This document shows, piece after piece, positions 1-6,919 of a stretch of 15,057 nucleotides of DNA. The stretch is from positions 1 to 15,057 of the forward strand of contig CANQHW010000012.1 of assembly GCA_947623855.1 (NCBI GenBank). The letters run 5' to 3'. This DNA comes from an uncultured Bacilli bacterium (GTDB lineage Bacteria > Bacillota_I > Bacilli_A > RF39 > UBA660). The notes under the pieces were generated by a model. It was not told the origin of the DNA. It worked only from the letters and a program-made list of their open reading frames with translations, and did no database searches. The translations under genes and the position numbers were made by a program. The stretch's first letter is position 1; each line of letters starts with the position of its first letter.

Positions 1-194
1 CTACTACGTTTTTTTAAATAATCAGCGATTTGTTGAGATTCTGAATATGCTCTTGGTTCTAATAAAATCATTTTATTTCCGAATTTATCAGCATCTTTTA
101 AAGCGCTATCAGCATCTCCTTCATAGTAACTATCTTCTTCAACTTCATTAGTTTCTTCCATCCCCATTAATTTTTTTAATTTATTTAAAGCCAT
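1..194 (-). CDS. sepF: SepF cell division protein, N-terminal part (cut by window edge)
   Basis: This is the first 64 codons of a gene that runs off the left edge. It begins MALNKLKKLMGMEE, continues with an acidic linker (EVEEDSYYEGDADS), then enters the conserved core with MILLEPRAYSESQQIADYLKKR. The short N-terminal amphipathic helix, acidic linker and LEPR-YSE-QQIADYL motif are those of SepF, the cytoplasmic protein that binds the FtsZ tail, bends FtsZ bundles and tethers the Z ring to the membrane. The ATG at 192-194 is preceded by TAGGAGTG at a normal distance. It has its own promoter upstream (229-257) and lies behind the glyS terminator, so it starts a separate transcript. The C-terminal half of the FtsZ-binding fold is outside the window. 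Confidence 0.9.
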   Translation of the reverse strand, partial: MALNKLKKLMGMEETNEVEEDSYYEGDADSALKDADKFGNKMILLEPRAYSESQQIADYLKKRS

Positions 195-228
195 GTTTAA
201 CACTCCTATTCTTCTTCTACTATTAATA

Positions 229-257
229 ATTATAACTTAAATTGGTTTAATACGCAA
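229..257 (-). promoter_or_regulatory. Sigma-A-type promoter of sepF
   Basis: On the minus strand a TTGCGT -35 element (252-257) and a perfect TATAAT -10 element (229-234) are separated by 17 bp. They lie 35 bp upstream of the sepF ATG and just behind the glyS terminator. Confidence 0.75.
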
Positions 258-270
258 CTAAAAAGTTAAC

Positions 271-303
271 AAAAAAATAGTAATCATTAAATTACTACTT
301 TTT
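271..303 (-). terminator. Rho-independent terminator of glyS
   Basis: On the minus strand a 9-bp stem with one G.U pair (arms 291-299 and 276-284) and a 6-nt loop is followed by a run of T. It begins 8 bases after the glyS stop codon and ends the glyS transcript before sepF. Confidence 0.8.
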
Positions 304-310
304 ATAAATA

Positions 311-1687
311 TTAAAATTCTATTTCTTTTTCAATATAATCTTTTAGTTCATCTATTTTTAAAGTAATTTGTTCCATGGTATCTCTATTTCTTACCGTAAC
401 GGTATCATTATTTAGGGTTTCATCATCTACGGTTATAACAAAAGGTGTTCCAATTGCATCACTTCTTCGATATCTTTTACCAATACTTCCGGCTTCATCA
501 TAACTAACATTAAAGTATTTGGCTAAATTAGCATATATTTCTAAGGCTTTATCTTTATGTACCTTTTTTATTAAAGGGGTAATCATGGCTTTTACTGGAG
601 CTAGATATGGATGGATTTTTAAGACTTCTCTTTCTTCCCCATTATCTAGTATTTCTTTTTCATAAGCATTACATAAGAACGCTAGTATTACACGGTCTAG
701 TCCTAATGCGGGTTCAATAACATAAGGTAGGTACTTTGTATTATCTTCAGGATCTAAATAAGTTAAATCCATACCAGATTTTTCTTGGTGTACTCCTAAA
801 TCGTAATCGGTCCGGTCGGCGATGCCCCATAGTTCATCCCAACCCATAGGATAAAGATACTCAATGTCCGTGGTTGCTACGGAATAAAAAGCTAGTTCTT
901 CCTTAGAGTGATCTCTAAATCTTAACCTATCACTTTTCATTCCTAAAGATTTTAAAAAATCCATACAAAAATTTTTATAGTAACCAAACCATTCTAAATC
1001 GGTTCCTGGTTTACAGAAAAATTCTAATTCCATTTGTTCAAACTCTCTGGTTCTAAAAGTAAAGTTACCAGGAGTTATTTCGTTTCTAAAGCTTTTACCT
1101 GTTTGACCAATACCAAATGGTAATTTTAAACGCATTGAACGTTCCACATTTTTAAAATTTACAAACATACCTTGAGCAGTTTCGGGGCGAAGATAAACAA
1201 TTGATTTAGCATCTTCGGTAACACCTTGATGGGTTTCAAATAAAAGGTTAAACTTTCTTACGGGTGTAAACTCACTTTTACCACAGTTAGGGCAAGGAAT
1301 TTTCTCATCTTTGATGTATTGTTCTAACTTTTTATTATCCCAACCATCACAGTTACCTTCTTGCATGTATTCATTAATAAGTTTATCGGCTCTAATCCGG
1401 GTTTTGCAATGTTTACAATCAATTAGGGGGTCCGTAAAATTAGCCACATGTCCCGTTGCTTCCCATACTTTAGGATTCATTAGTATCGCACTTTGAATAC
1501 CATAGTTAAAAGGGCTTTCTTGAATAAACTTTTTCCACCAAGCACGACGTACATTTTCTTTTAGTTCGATGCCTAAAGGACCATAATCAAAGGTATTAGA
1601 TAAACCTCCATATATTTCACTACCTTGAAAAATAAAACCATATTGTTTAGTGAATGCTACAATATCATCCATCGTAATTTTTTCCAT
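311..1687 (-). CDS. glyS: Glycyl-tRNA synthetase, single-chain dimeric type
   Basis: Cytoplasmic class IIa aminoacyl-tRNA synthetase that charges tRNA-Gly. The 458-residue length fits the homodimeric form (often named GlyQS or GlyRS), not the split alpha/beta enzyme. Visible signatures are IYGGLSNTFDYGPLG (25-39), a four-cysteine zinc site (C91, C94, C132, C135) in the insertion, motif 2 FRNEITP (200-206) with REFEQME (214-220), the glycine-binding region GIADRTDYDLGVHQ (288-301), and motif 3 EPALGLDR (325-332), followed by the anticodon-binding domain. The ATG at 1685-1687 follows AGGAGGAGAGATT. It sits last behind recO but has its own promoter and a T-box leader, so uncharged tRNA-Gly should control it independently. 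Confidence 0.97.
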   Translation of the reverse strand: MEKITMDDIVAFTKQYGFIFQGSEIYGGLSNTFDYGPLGIELKENVRRAWWKKFIQESPFNYGIQSAILMNPKVWEATGHVANFTDPLIDCKHCKTRIRADKLINEYMQEGNCDGWDNKKLEQYIKDEKIPCPNCGKSEFTPVRKFNLLFETHQGVTEDAKSIVYLRPETAQGMFVNFKNVERSMRLKLPFGIGQTGKSFRNEITPGNFTFRTREFEQMELEFFCKPGTDLEWFGYYKNFCMDFLKSLGMKSDRLRFRDHSKEELAFYSVATTDIEYLYPMGWDELWGIADRTDYDLGVHQEKSGMDLTYLDPEDNTKYLPYVIEPALGLDRVILAFLCNAYEKEILDNGEEREVLKIHPYLAPVKAMITPLIKKVHKDKALEIYANLAKYFNVSYDEAGSIGKRYRRSDAIGTPFVITVDDETLNNDTVTVRNRDTMEQITLKIDELKDYIEKEIEF

Positions 1688-1833
1688 AATCTCTCCTCCT
1701 AAATAAAAAACTCCTAAAAAACATTGTAGGGGTGCTTATTCACACGGTTCCACCCTACTTATTTCTTTAGGAGAAATCACTTTATATTCTATATAGCTCC
1801 ATGCTTGCCAAAGGCACTTCATCGCTTGTATAT
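1688..1833 (-). promoter_or_regulatory. Glycine T-box riboswitch leader with ultrashort Stem I
   Basis: On the minus strand the T-box sequence AGGGTGGAACCGTG lies at 1743-1756, matching the AGGGUGGNACCGCG antiterminator consensus. The flanking GTAGGG and CCCTAC can form the antiterminator helix. Stem III is ATTTCT/AGAAAT (1761-1777). The terminator can form when CTCCTAAA (1766-1773) pairs with TTTAGGAG (1711-1718), which is followed by six T. Stem I is only about 45 nt (1787-1831): AGC/GCU, a GAUGAA/GGA internal loop, GUGC/GCAU, and a terminal loop CUUUGGCAA that exposes the Gly codon GGC (1807-1809) followed by A. The distal Stem I platform of canonical T-boxes is absent. The T-box identity is solid; the Stem I fold is my hand fold. 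Confidence 0.88.
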
Positions 1834-1837
1834 CTAA

Positions 1838-1866
1838 ATTATATTATATTTTTTTAATTTACGCAA
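1838..1866 (-). promoter_or_regulatory. Promoter of the glyS T-box transcript
   Basis: On the minus strand TTGCGT (1861-1866) and TATAAT (1838-1843) are separated by 17 bp. The -35 overlaps the last codons of recO. The predicted start near 1831-1833 leaves room only for a very short Stem I. Confidence 0.6.
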
Positions 1867-2593
1867 TATCATTAATAATTTTATTTAAAAACTTTTTACT
1901 ATTTAAGTATAATCCACTATATCTATCATAATAGCGATCGATAAAACTATTTATCTCGTTATAGACATTTTCCTTAATATCGATTTTCGTTAACGAATTA
2001 ATATCCACATAATAATATAATCTTATTAATTTAATAGCTTTTGGACTCATTATTAATTCGCCTTGATAACAATTACTACAAATATAACCACCAGCATCAG
2101 GGTCAAGGGTTACTATTCCTTTATTACTACCACATTTAATACAATTGTCTAAGTTAAGAGCAATACCTAAAAAATTTAAATATTTTATTTCTAAAATATT
2201 AGTTAATACTTTGGGATTTAAGCCACTTTCTAATTTTAGAACAGTGGGAATAAATAAATTATATAAATTTTCATTACTATGTTTGATAACTTGATAAGTT
2301 AGATCACTTAGATAAGCTAAATAAGTAAGAGATGTTAAGTTATTTTTAATATTAGATAAAGGATTAATTATATCAATAGCTATTAAAGAAGATATTTTAT
2401 CTTCCCGATAATTGATATGAAAAAGAGCAAAAGTATATTTTTCGCTTCCTACTCTTAAAGCACTTTTTAAAGACTTAGCATTTTTACAAGATATACTAAT
2501 AAGTCCTAAATCTTCGGTTAGTACTTGAATAATTTTAGATGATTCTTTATAGGGTGTTTCTTTTAAAATAAACCCTTTAGTTGCAACTACGAT
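1859..2593 (-). CDS. recO: DNA repair protein RecO, apparently starting at AUC
   Basis: RecO loads RecA at single-stranded gaps with RecR and RecF. The frame encodes 244 residues: an N-terminal OB-fold region starting VVATKGFILKETPYKESSKII, a helical middle, and a C-x2-C/C-x2-C zinc site (CIKCGS and CSNC), then a helical C terminus. The length is normal for RecO. No ATG, GTG or TTG is in frame before codon 182 (ATG at 2048-2050), which is far too late. An ATC at 2591-2593 puts the conserved glycine (KGFIL) at residue 7, as I recall for Bacillus RecO, and GAAGGG lies 6 bases upstream inside the end of yqzL. AUC, or the AUA six bases earlier, is therefore the likely start. A base error in the assembly is the main alternative. 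Confidence 0.88.
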   Translation of the reverse strand: MVVATKGFILKETPYKESSKIIQVLTEDLGLISISCKNAKSLKSALRVGSEKYTFALFHINYREDKISSLIAIDIINPLSNIKNNLTSLTYLAYLSDLTYQVIKHSNENLYNLFIPTVLKLESGLNPKVLTNILEIKYLNFLGIALNLDNCIKCGSNKGIVTLDPDAGGYICSNCYQGELIMSPKAIKLIRLYYYVDINSLTKIDIKENVYNEINSFIDRYYDRYSGLYLNSKKFLNKIINDIA

Positions 2594-2595
2594 AT

Positions 2596-2685
2596 TTATC
2601 CCTTCTTTGCTTGTTTTTTATATTTTAAATAATATTTTATTTCGCCCGTTTCTTTAAATAATTCCCAGTATTTATTTCTTGGCAT
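2596..2685 (-). CDS. yqzL: YqzL-like small protein between era and recO
   Basis: A 29-residue frame, MPRNKYWELFKETGEIKYYL followed by KYKKQAKKG. The W-x-LF-x-ETGEI-x-YYL-x-YK pattern and the position between era and recO match the YqzL family of Firmicutes, whose function is unknown to me. The ATG follows GAGGTGAGTAAA, a good ribosome binding site. The stop is two bases before the AUC that seems to start recO, so the two genes are probably translationally coupled. The ribosome binding site lies in the arm of a perfect inverted repeat (2686-2716). Confidence 0.8.
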   Translation of the reverse strand: MPRNKYWELFKETGEIKYYLKYKKQAKKG

Positions 2686-2716
2686 TTTACTCACCTCTAT
2701 TAATATAGTGAGTAAA
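2686..2716 (-). promoter_or_regulatory. Hairpin covering the yqzL ribosome binding site
   Basis: A perfect 9-bp inverted repeat, TTTACTCAC and GTGAGTAAA with a 13-nt loop, sits immediately before the yqzL ATG on the minus strand. One arm contains part of the GAGGTGAG ribosome binding site. No T run follows, so translational control fits better than termination. Confidence 0.5.
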
Positions 2717-2727
2717 TTTATTAAGAT

Positions 2728-3612
2728 TTATTCATCTTCCATAAATCCTAAGTCTTTTAAATAACGGTCTTTATCTTTCCAATTTTTAATTGTCTTAACA
2801 AATAACTCTAGATACACCTTTTTACCTAGTAAGTATTCGATATCACTTCTTGCTTCCATTCCTACTTTTTTAAGCATTTCGCCTTGGTGTCCGATAATAA
2901 TTTTTTTTAGGGAATCACGATCTACAATAATATCGACTCCCGTTTTAATAAGATCGGGGCTTTCTTCATAATAAGTGGTATAACAAGTTATACTATAAGG
3001 TATTTCATCACTTAAATAATTAAATAGCTTTTCTCTTACATATTCACTTATCATGAAGTTTCTACTACTAGATGTAATCATATCATCACTAAAATATTTA
3101 ATATCATCGGTTAAATATTTTTTAATAACTTCTAATAAATGTTTGGTATTATCTTTTTTTAAAGCACTTATGGGTACGATTTCGGAAAAAGGATATAAAT
3201 CTTTATATTCTATTATTCTTTGCATTATTTGTTCATTAGTTAAATTATCTATTTTATTGATAACTAATATTACTGGGGAATCGGTATGTTTTAAAGTTTC
3301 GATAATAAATTTATCCCCTTTACCTAAACCGGCTTTGGCATCAACTAAGAATAAGATAACATCAATATCTCTAATATGGGCTTGAGCATTTTTATTTAAA
3401 ATACGACCTAAACGATTGATAGGTTTTTGAATACCGGGAGTATCAACAAAGACTATTTGGGTATCTTTGTCATTATAAATGCCTTGAATAGCATTTCGTG
3501 TGGTCCCCGCTTTATCACTAATAATGGCAATATGTTCATTTACTAGCGTATTTAAAAGAGTACTTTTACCCACATTAGGGCGTCCGATTAAACTTACAAA
3601 ACCACTTTTCAT
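2728..3612 (-). CDS. era: GTPase Era, 16S rRNA maturation factor
   Basis: Era binds the 3' end of 16S rRNA and helps assemble the 30S subunit. The 294 residues hold the whole family layout: G1 GRPNVGKS (10-17), the G2 region KAGTTRN (34-40), G3 DTPG (57-60), G4 NKID (119-122), G5 SAL (149-151), then a C-terminal KH domain with GHQGEMLKKVG. The start codon overlaps the dgkA stop by 4 bases (ATGA), so translation is coupled. Neighbouring ybeY also acts in 16S rRNA maturation, which fits the conserved block. The gene has normal length and no missing motif. Confidence 0.98.
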   Translation of the reverse strand: MKSGFVSLIGRPNVGKSTLLNTLVNEHIAIISDKAGTTRNAIQGIYNDKDTQIVFVDTPGIQKPINRLGRILNKNAQAHIRDIDVILFLVDAKAGLGKGDKFIIETLKHTDSPVILVINKIDNLTNEQIMQRIIEYKDLYPFSEIVPISALKKDNTKHLLEVIKKYLTDDIKYFSDDMITSSSRNFMISEYVREKLFNYLSDEIPYSITCYTTYYEESPDLIKTGVDIIVDRDSLKKIIIGHQGEMLKKVGMEARSDIEYLLGKKVYLELFVKTIKNWKDKDRYLKDLGFMEDE

Positions 3613-4016
3613 AGGATAATTCTAAACATTTCTACCAAATGGGGAACGAAAATAGCTAAACCAATAAAAGCGGCGATGACGGATAAGACAAATGTAGCGG
3701 CAGAACCACAATCTTTAGCGATTTTAGCTAAAGGGTGAATTTCTAAGGTTACTAAATCAACTACAGCTTCAATGGCGGTGTTTATAAGTTCTGATGCTAA
3801 CACTACTCCAATGGTAATTAAGACAATCGCCCATTCAGTTAGGGATAACTCACAAATAAAGCCCATTACTAAAACGAATATGGTAACCATAAAATGGATA
3901 AACATACTTTGTTCATATTTATAAGCATATTTAAGACCATCTATGGAATAACCAAAGCTTTTTTTAAATCTTTTAAATCCTCTAACCTTTATTTTATCGC
4001 GTGATATTTGCTTCAT
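3609..4016 (-). CDS. dgkA: Undecaprenol/diacylglycerol kinase family membrane protein
   Basis: A 135-residue membrane protein of the DgkA family. In Gram-positive bacteria this family phosphorylates undecaprenol, recycling the lipid carrier for cell wall synthesis. Key motifs are ASELINTAIEAVVD (74-87), with the catalytic glutamate region, and KIAKDCGSAA (98-107). Three membrane segments are visible near 40-56, 62-77 and 108-128. It overlaps ybeY by 23 bases at its start and era by 4 at its end, and ends with TGA. The Bacillus operon has cdd between dgkA and era; it is absent here. Its presence suggests that the cell makes a lipid-carrier-dependent wall. Confidence 0.94.
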   Translation of the reverse strand: MKQISRDKIKVRGFKRFKKSFGYSIDGLKYAYKYEQSMFIHFMVTIFVLVMGFICELSLTEWAIVLITIGVVLASELINTAIEAVVDLVTLEIHPLAKIAKDCGSAATFVLSVIAAFIGLAIFVPHLVEMFRIIL

Positions 4017-4434
4017 TTAAAATCAACTCCTGTAAGGCAAACATAATGGTTTCATCTTCCTTTTTTAAGTGGTCATAACCTAATAAGTGTAATAAACCAT
4101 GAACACATAAGAAAGATAATTCTCGTTTTTCACTATGGCCATATTCTATCGCTTGTTCTTGCATTCTAGGAATACATATATAAATGTCTCCTAAAACTCT
4201 GATATCATTATACACTAAATCAGCGGCATCTTCAAATGCAAATGAAATAACATCGGTTACCCGATCTATGTGGCGATATTCTTTATTTATTTTTTGAATT
4301 TCGGTATTGTCTACAAATATAATCGAAAAGCAGGCATTAGTAATTTTTTCATGATCTAAAGCGATATTTAAGACTTTTTCTAAATAGGAATAATCTTTAT
4401 AAAGATTATTATCAATTATTGTAAATTCATTCAT
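3994..4434 (-). CDS. ybeY: Endoribonuclease YbeY, rRNA maturation factor
   Basis: YbeY is a zinc-dependent endoribonuclease involved in 16S rRNA 3' end maturation and 70S quality control. The 146 residues contain the signature HGLLHLLGYDH with metal-binding H112, H116 and H122, and the upstream VTDVISF motif (59-65). The start overlaps the vanZ stop by 4 bases, with GGGGTG as ribosome binding site inside vanZ. Length and motifs are complete. Confidence 0.97.
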   Translation of the reverse strand: MNEFTIIDNNLYKDYSYLEKVLNIALDHEKITNACFSIIFVDNTEIQKINKEYRHIDRVTDVISFAFEDAADLVYNDIRVLGDIYICIPRMQEQAIEYGHSEKRELSFLCVHGLLHLLGYDHLKKEDETIMFALQELILNEANITR

Positions 4435-5048
4435 CCTAACACCCCAAATAATCTTGTTTTATAAACATATATAGCAAGCAAAGCAATGATAATAAAGCAA
4501 AGTAGATTATAAAACCATTCTTTACGGAACATACTTGGTAAATGATTAACAATAGCTTTAAGTCCAATATAAATTAAAAATCCAATTAAAGAACCTGTAA
4601 CATTTAAAATAATATCATCAATATCAAAAGCTCTTCCGATTTGTAATTGAACAAGTTCTACCGTTAAACTAGTTATTAAAGTAATTATAAAGATAGGAGT
4701 TATTTTTTGAGCTTTAATGTATCGGGATACAAAATAACCAAAGGGAATAAAAATTAAGATATTGCCGATAACATTGTAGAAAAACATCGAACTACCAAAC
4801 TTATAACGTAATATTTCTGTAAAAGGGATTAAATTAAGTCCAGAACGAGCACTTTCTGAGGTGGTTAAAAGATGAAATAATAATAGAGCATAGACGAGAA
4901 AGCCAAAATTTAAGACTTCTTCATATATGACAATTTTTTTATGATTAGAATTTAGGTAGGCAATTCTTACTGCTACCATAACAATTAAAAAGATTACAAT
5001 CATTGGCCAACTGGCTTTTAAGATGGCAGTGATGGATTTTTCGATCAT
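4431..5048 (-). CDS. VanZ-family membrane protein
   Basis: A 205-residue protein with about five membrane segments (near 14-30, 45-62, 90-107, 117-136, 146-164, plus a C-terminal one). The VanZ-family core is visible: YNVIGNILIFIPFGYF (91-106), E131 and Q134, and the GRAFDIDDIILNVTGSLIGF stretch (138-157). VanZ proteins are linked to low-level teicoplanin resistance in enterococci, but most family members have no proven role. Here it occupies the place of phoH and pgpH in the Bacillus operon. The gap to yqfD is 2 bases, with the ribosome binding site in the end of yqfD, and it overlaps ybeY by 4 bases. It should not be read as a resistance gene. Confidence 0.88.
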   Translation of the reverse strand: MIEKSITAILKASWPMIVIFLIVMVAVRIAYLNSNHKKIVIYEEVLNFGFLVYALLLFHLLTTSESARSGLNLIPFTEILRYKFGSSMFFYNVIGNILIFIPFGYFVSRYIKAQKITPIFIITLITSLTVELVQLQIGRAFDIDDIILNVTGSLIGFLIYIGLKAIVNHLPSMFRKEWFYNLLCFIIIALLAIYVYKTRLFGVLG

Positions 5049-5050
5049 AT

Positions 5051-6178
5051 TTACTCTCCCTCTTTTGGAATTTCAAAAGGGGTACTTTTCCCAATTTGTT
5101 CTTCCGTTGCTACAAAAGCTTCTATAATCATTTTACTACCACTTACACTTTTTTTCAAAACTTTTTTATATAAAATACGTTCTTTTGCTTCTAATTTTAA
5201 ATTTATTTTTTCAGCGATTAAAGAATCAGCTTTAATTAAGGCTTCTTCTTCGGTTAAATTTCGTCTTTTAGTGGTATATTCTATTTCTTCTTCCAAGTAA
5301 AATTCATGACCTAATAAACTAATTATTTTATAGTCTTTAGTATCATAGTTTTTTAAGCGACTTTTAAAGATGGGATAATCAATATTACCTTTACTATATT
5401 TTATATTATATCTTTTTTTACCAGTGTAGATTATTTCGTCTTCATACATGGGAATTTCAATATCTACGGTATACCATACTTCAGCATAAACATTACCTAA
5501 AGCACAGGTATAACCTTTATTTTGCTCATTAAAACTAATTATTCCCGAGATTAAAATATCATTTTTATTAACGTGAGAATTATTATGAACTAAAGCAACA
5601 CCTTTAGAGTTGGTAATTTTAGTTATTACCCCTTCTTTAGTAGCGATGATATGACAATAACCTGGGTCAGATTGAGGTTGGGGAATAATTCTTTCGGTAA
5701 CTTTTACTTCGTAATCTAACCCGACTCGTTCAATTTCTAACCATTCAATTTTATCTTTATATTTTTCGAGAATTTTTTCTTTGACGTTAGCTAAATAATC
5801 AAAACTTTTTTTAAAAGTAAAACGTTTAATATGGTATTTATCTAATTCGGTAGCAATAAGATTGCGAAGAGCAGTATCATTATGGATAATTCGAACTTCC
5901 ATAGTTATATTAGTGATGAAAAGAAAAAATATTAATCCTCCTAAAAAAAGCGCAATATTAATTTTATTGGTGGATATAAAGGTTTTTAAACGAGATATTA
6001 AATCTGGTTTAACTAATTTATATTTTAAATATTTAGGGATTTTAGATAAATCATCTTTTAAAACTTCAATTAGGTAATAATTTTTTTCTTCTTTAATATT
6101 TAAGATATTTAAGCCGGAGGATGCTAATTTAAAAAGAATAGTACTATTGCTTTCAATTTTAATTAATACTTTATGCAT
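5051..6178 (-). CDS. yqfD: YqfD family sporulation-associated membrane protein
   Basis: A 375-residue protein with one clear membrane segment near 74-93 (INIALFLGGLIFFLFITNI), a short cytoplasmic N-terminal part and a large outside domain. Length, topology and location directly after yqfC match YqfD, which in Bacillus is made in the mother cell under sigma-E. Motifs typical of the family include VKVTERIIPQP near 160-170 and CHIIATKEGVITKI soon after. The start overlaps yqfC by 8 bases. The exact molecular role is not known. Whether this organism makes spores cannot be judged from this window. Confidence 0.88.
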   Translation of the reverse strand: MHKVLIKIESNSTILFKLASSGLNILNIKEEKNYYLIEVLKDDLSKIPKYLKYKLVKPDLISRLKTFISTNKINIALFLGGLIFFLFITNITMEVRIIHNDTALRNLIATELDKYHIKRFTFKKSFDYLANVKEKILEKYKDKIEWLEIERVGLDYEVKVTERIIPQPQSDPGYCHIIATKEGVITKITNSKGVALVHNNSHVNKNDILISGIISFNEQNKGYTCALGNVYAEVWYTVDIEIPMYEDEIIYTGKKRYNIKYSKGNIDYPIFKSRLKNYDTKDYKIISLLGHEFYLEEEIEYTTKRRNLTEEEALIKADSLIAEKINLKLEAKERILYKKVLKKSVSGSKMIIEAFVATEEQIGKSTPFEIPKEGE

Positions 6179-6416
6179 AGGTTATTTCAATCTTTCTAAT
6201 TGTTCCAAATATTTGTAATTCTTTAGGAAGCATACTTTTAATTTTAAAATCATTACCACTTAAATGAAGGAGTTTTTTATCAAGTTTTATAATAACTTCT
6301 GCATTGGTTAAAGTTAGAACTTCTTGGTAATTATAGATATAAATATAATCATTAAAAAGAGTTATTAAAGCATTTTCATCATATAAAAAATTTTTAATAT
6401 TTTGGTAGATATTCAT
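6171..6416 (-). CDS. yqfC: YqfC/YabP family protein
   Basis: An 81-residue protein of the YabP/YqfC family, recognised by its beta-rich repeat pattern (YIYIYNYQEVLTLTNAEVII, then LLHLSGNDFKIKSM, then IFGTIRKIEI) and by its position before yqfD. The family is associated with spore formation in Bacilli and Clostridia. I chose the ATG at 6414-6416 rather than GTG codons at 6423-6428, because the GTGGTG there is better used as a weak ribosome binding site. It is the first gene of the long block down to recO, separated from yqeY by a terminator. A possible TATAAT lies at 6432-6437, but no convincing -35 is visible. Confidence 0.8.
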   Translation of the reverse strand: MNIYQNIKNFLYDENALITLFNDYIYIYNYQEVLTLTNAEVIIKLDKKLLHLSGNDFKIKSMLPKELQIFGTIRKIEITYA

Positions 6417-6440
6417 ATAATTCACCACTAAATTATATGA

Positions 6441-6467
6441 AAAAAAAGAACTTTTTATAAGCTCTTT
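6441..6467 (-). terminator. Terminator of rpsU-yqeY, overlapping the yqeY stop
   Basis: On the minus strand AAAGAGCTT (6459-6467) pairs with AAGTTCTTT (6445-6453) through one G.U pair and a 5-nt loop, followed by T. The hairpin contains the yqeY stop codon at 6455-6457. Confidence 0.75.
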
Positions 6468-6904
6468 GTAATTCTTTCTTTAACTTTTTTACTAACTAAG
6501 GACATATCTGCTCGACCATGGGTTGCTTCCTTTACTAAACTTATAATGCGCGACATATCTTTCATACTAGTAACTTCTTCCTTAGCAAATACTTCTTCAA
6601 TAATTTTATCTACTTCTTCGGCACTTAAATCTTCGGGTACATAACTACTTAGTATTTTAATTTCTTCTTCTAATTTTGTTACTTCATCAGTTTTATTATA
6701 TTTAGTATATTCTAAAATACTATCTTTACGTTGTTTAATTTGTTTTTTTATAACTGTAATTACTTCATCATCATTTAATTCACTTTTTTTGTTTATTTTT
6801 TCCATTTGTAAAGCACTTTTAAGCATCCGTAAAACTCCTAAAGTAAATTTATCTTGACTTTTCATAGCAGTAGTCATATCAGTCATTATTTTTTCATTTA
6901 ACAT
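6455..6904 (-). CDS. yqeY: GatB/YqeY domain protein
   Basis: A 149-residue protein matching the GatB/YqeY family from end to end, including MLKSALQMEKI near the N terminus, the KQIKQRKDSILEYTK helix, EEEIKILSSYVPEDLS, and a C-terminal GRADMSLVSKKVKERI. The domain resembles the tRNA-binding tail of the amidotransferase subunit GatB. Free YqeY proteins probably act in tRNA metabolism, but their reaction is not established. It follows rpsU by 15 bases, as in Bacillus, and shares its promoter and terminator. Confidence 0.95.
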   Translation of the reverse strand: MLNEKIMTDMTTAMKSQDKFTLGVLRMLKSALQMEKINKKSELNDDEVITVIKKQIKQRKDSILEYTKYNKTDEVTKLEEEIKILSSYVPEDLSAEEVDKIIEEVFAKEEVTSMKDMSRIISLVKEATHGRADMSLVSKKVKERITKSL

Positions 6905-6919
6905 ATTTTAAGTCCTTTC

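Noticed and set aside
1311..1496. Open frame on the plus strand opposite glyS
   Set aside because: It lies opposite the conserved zinc insertion of glyS and looks like a chance frame.
1859..2050. Separate 63-residue protein
   Set aside because: It is the C-terminal end of recO; the frame stays open upstream to 2593 with RecO motifs.
3053..3385. Open frame on the plus strand opposite era
   Set aside because: It is antisense to the conserved GTPase domain of era and has no ribosome binding site or recognisable motif.
3609..4434. Mycoplasma genetic code (TGA as tryptophan)
   Set aside because: TGA ends dgkA at 3609-3611 and vanZ at 4431-4433, exactly at the coupled start codons, and tryptophans are encoded by TGG.
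4431..5048. Glycopeptide resistance gene
   Set aside because: Only VanZ-family membership is visible; no vanA-type partners are present and most family members are not resistance genes.
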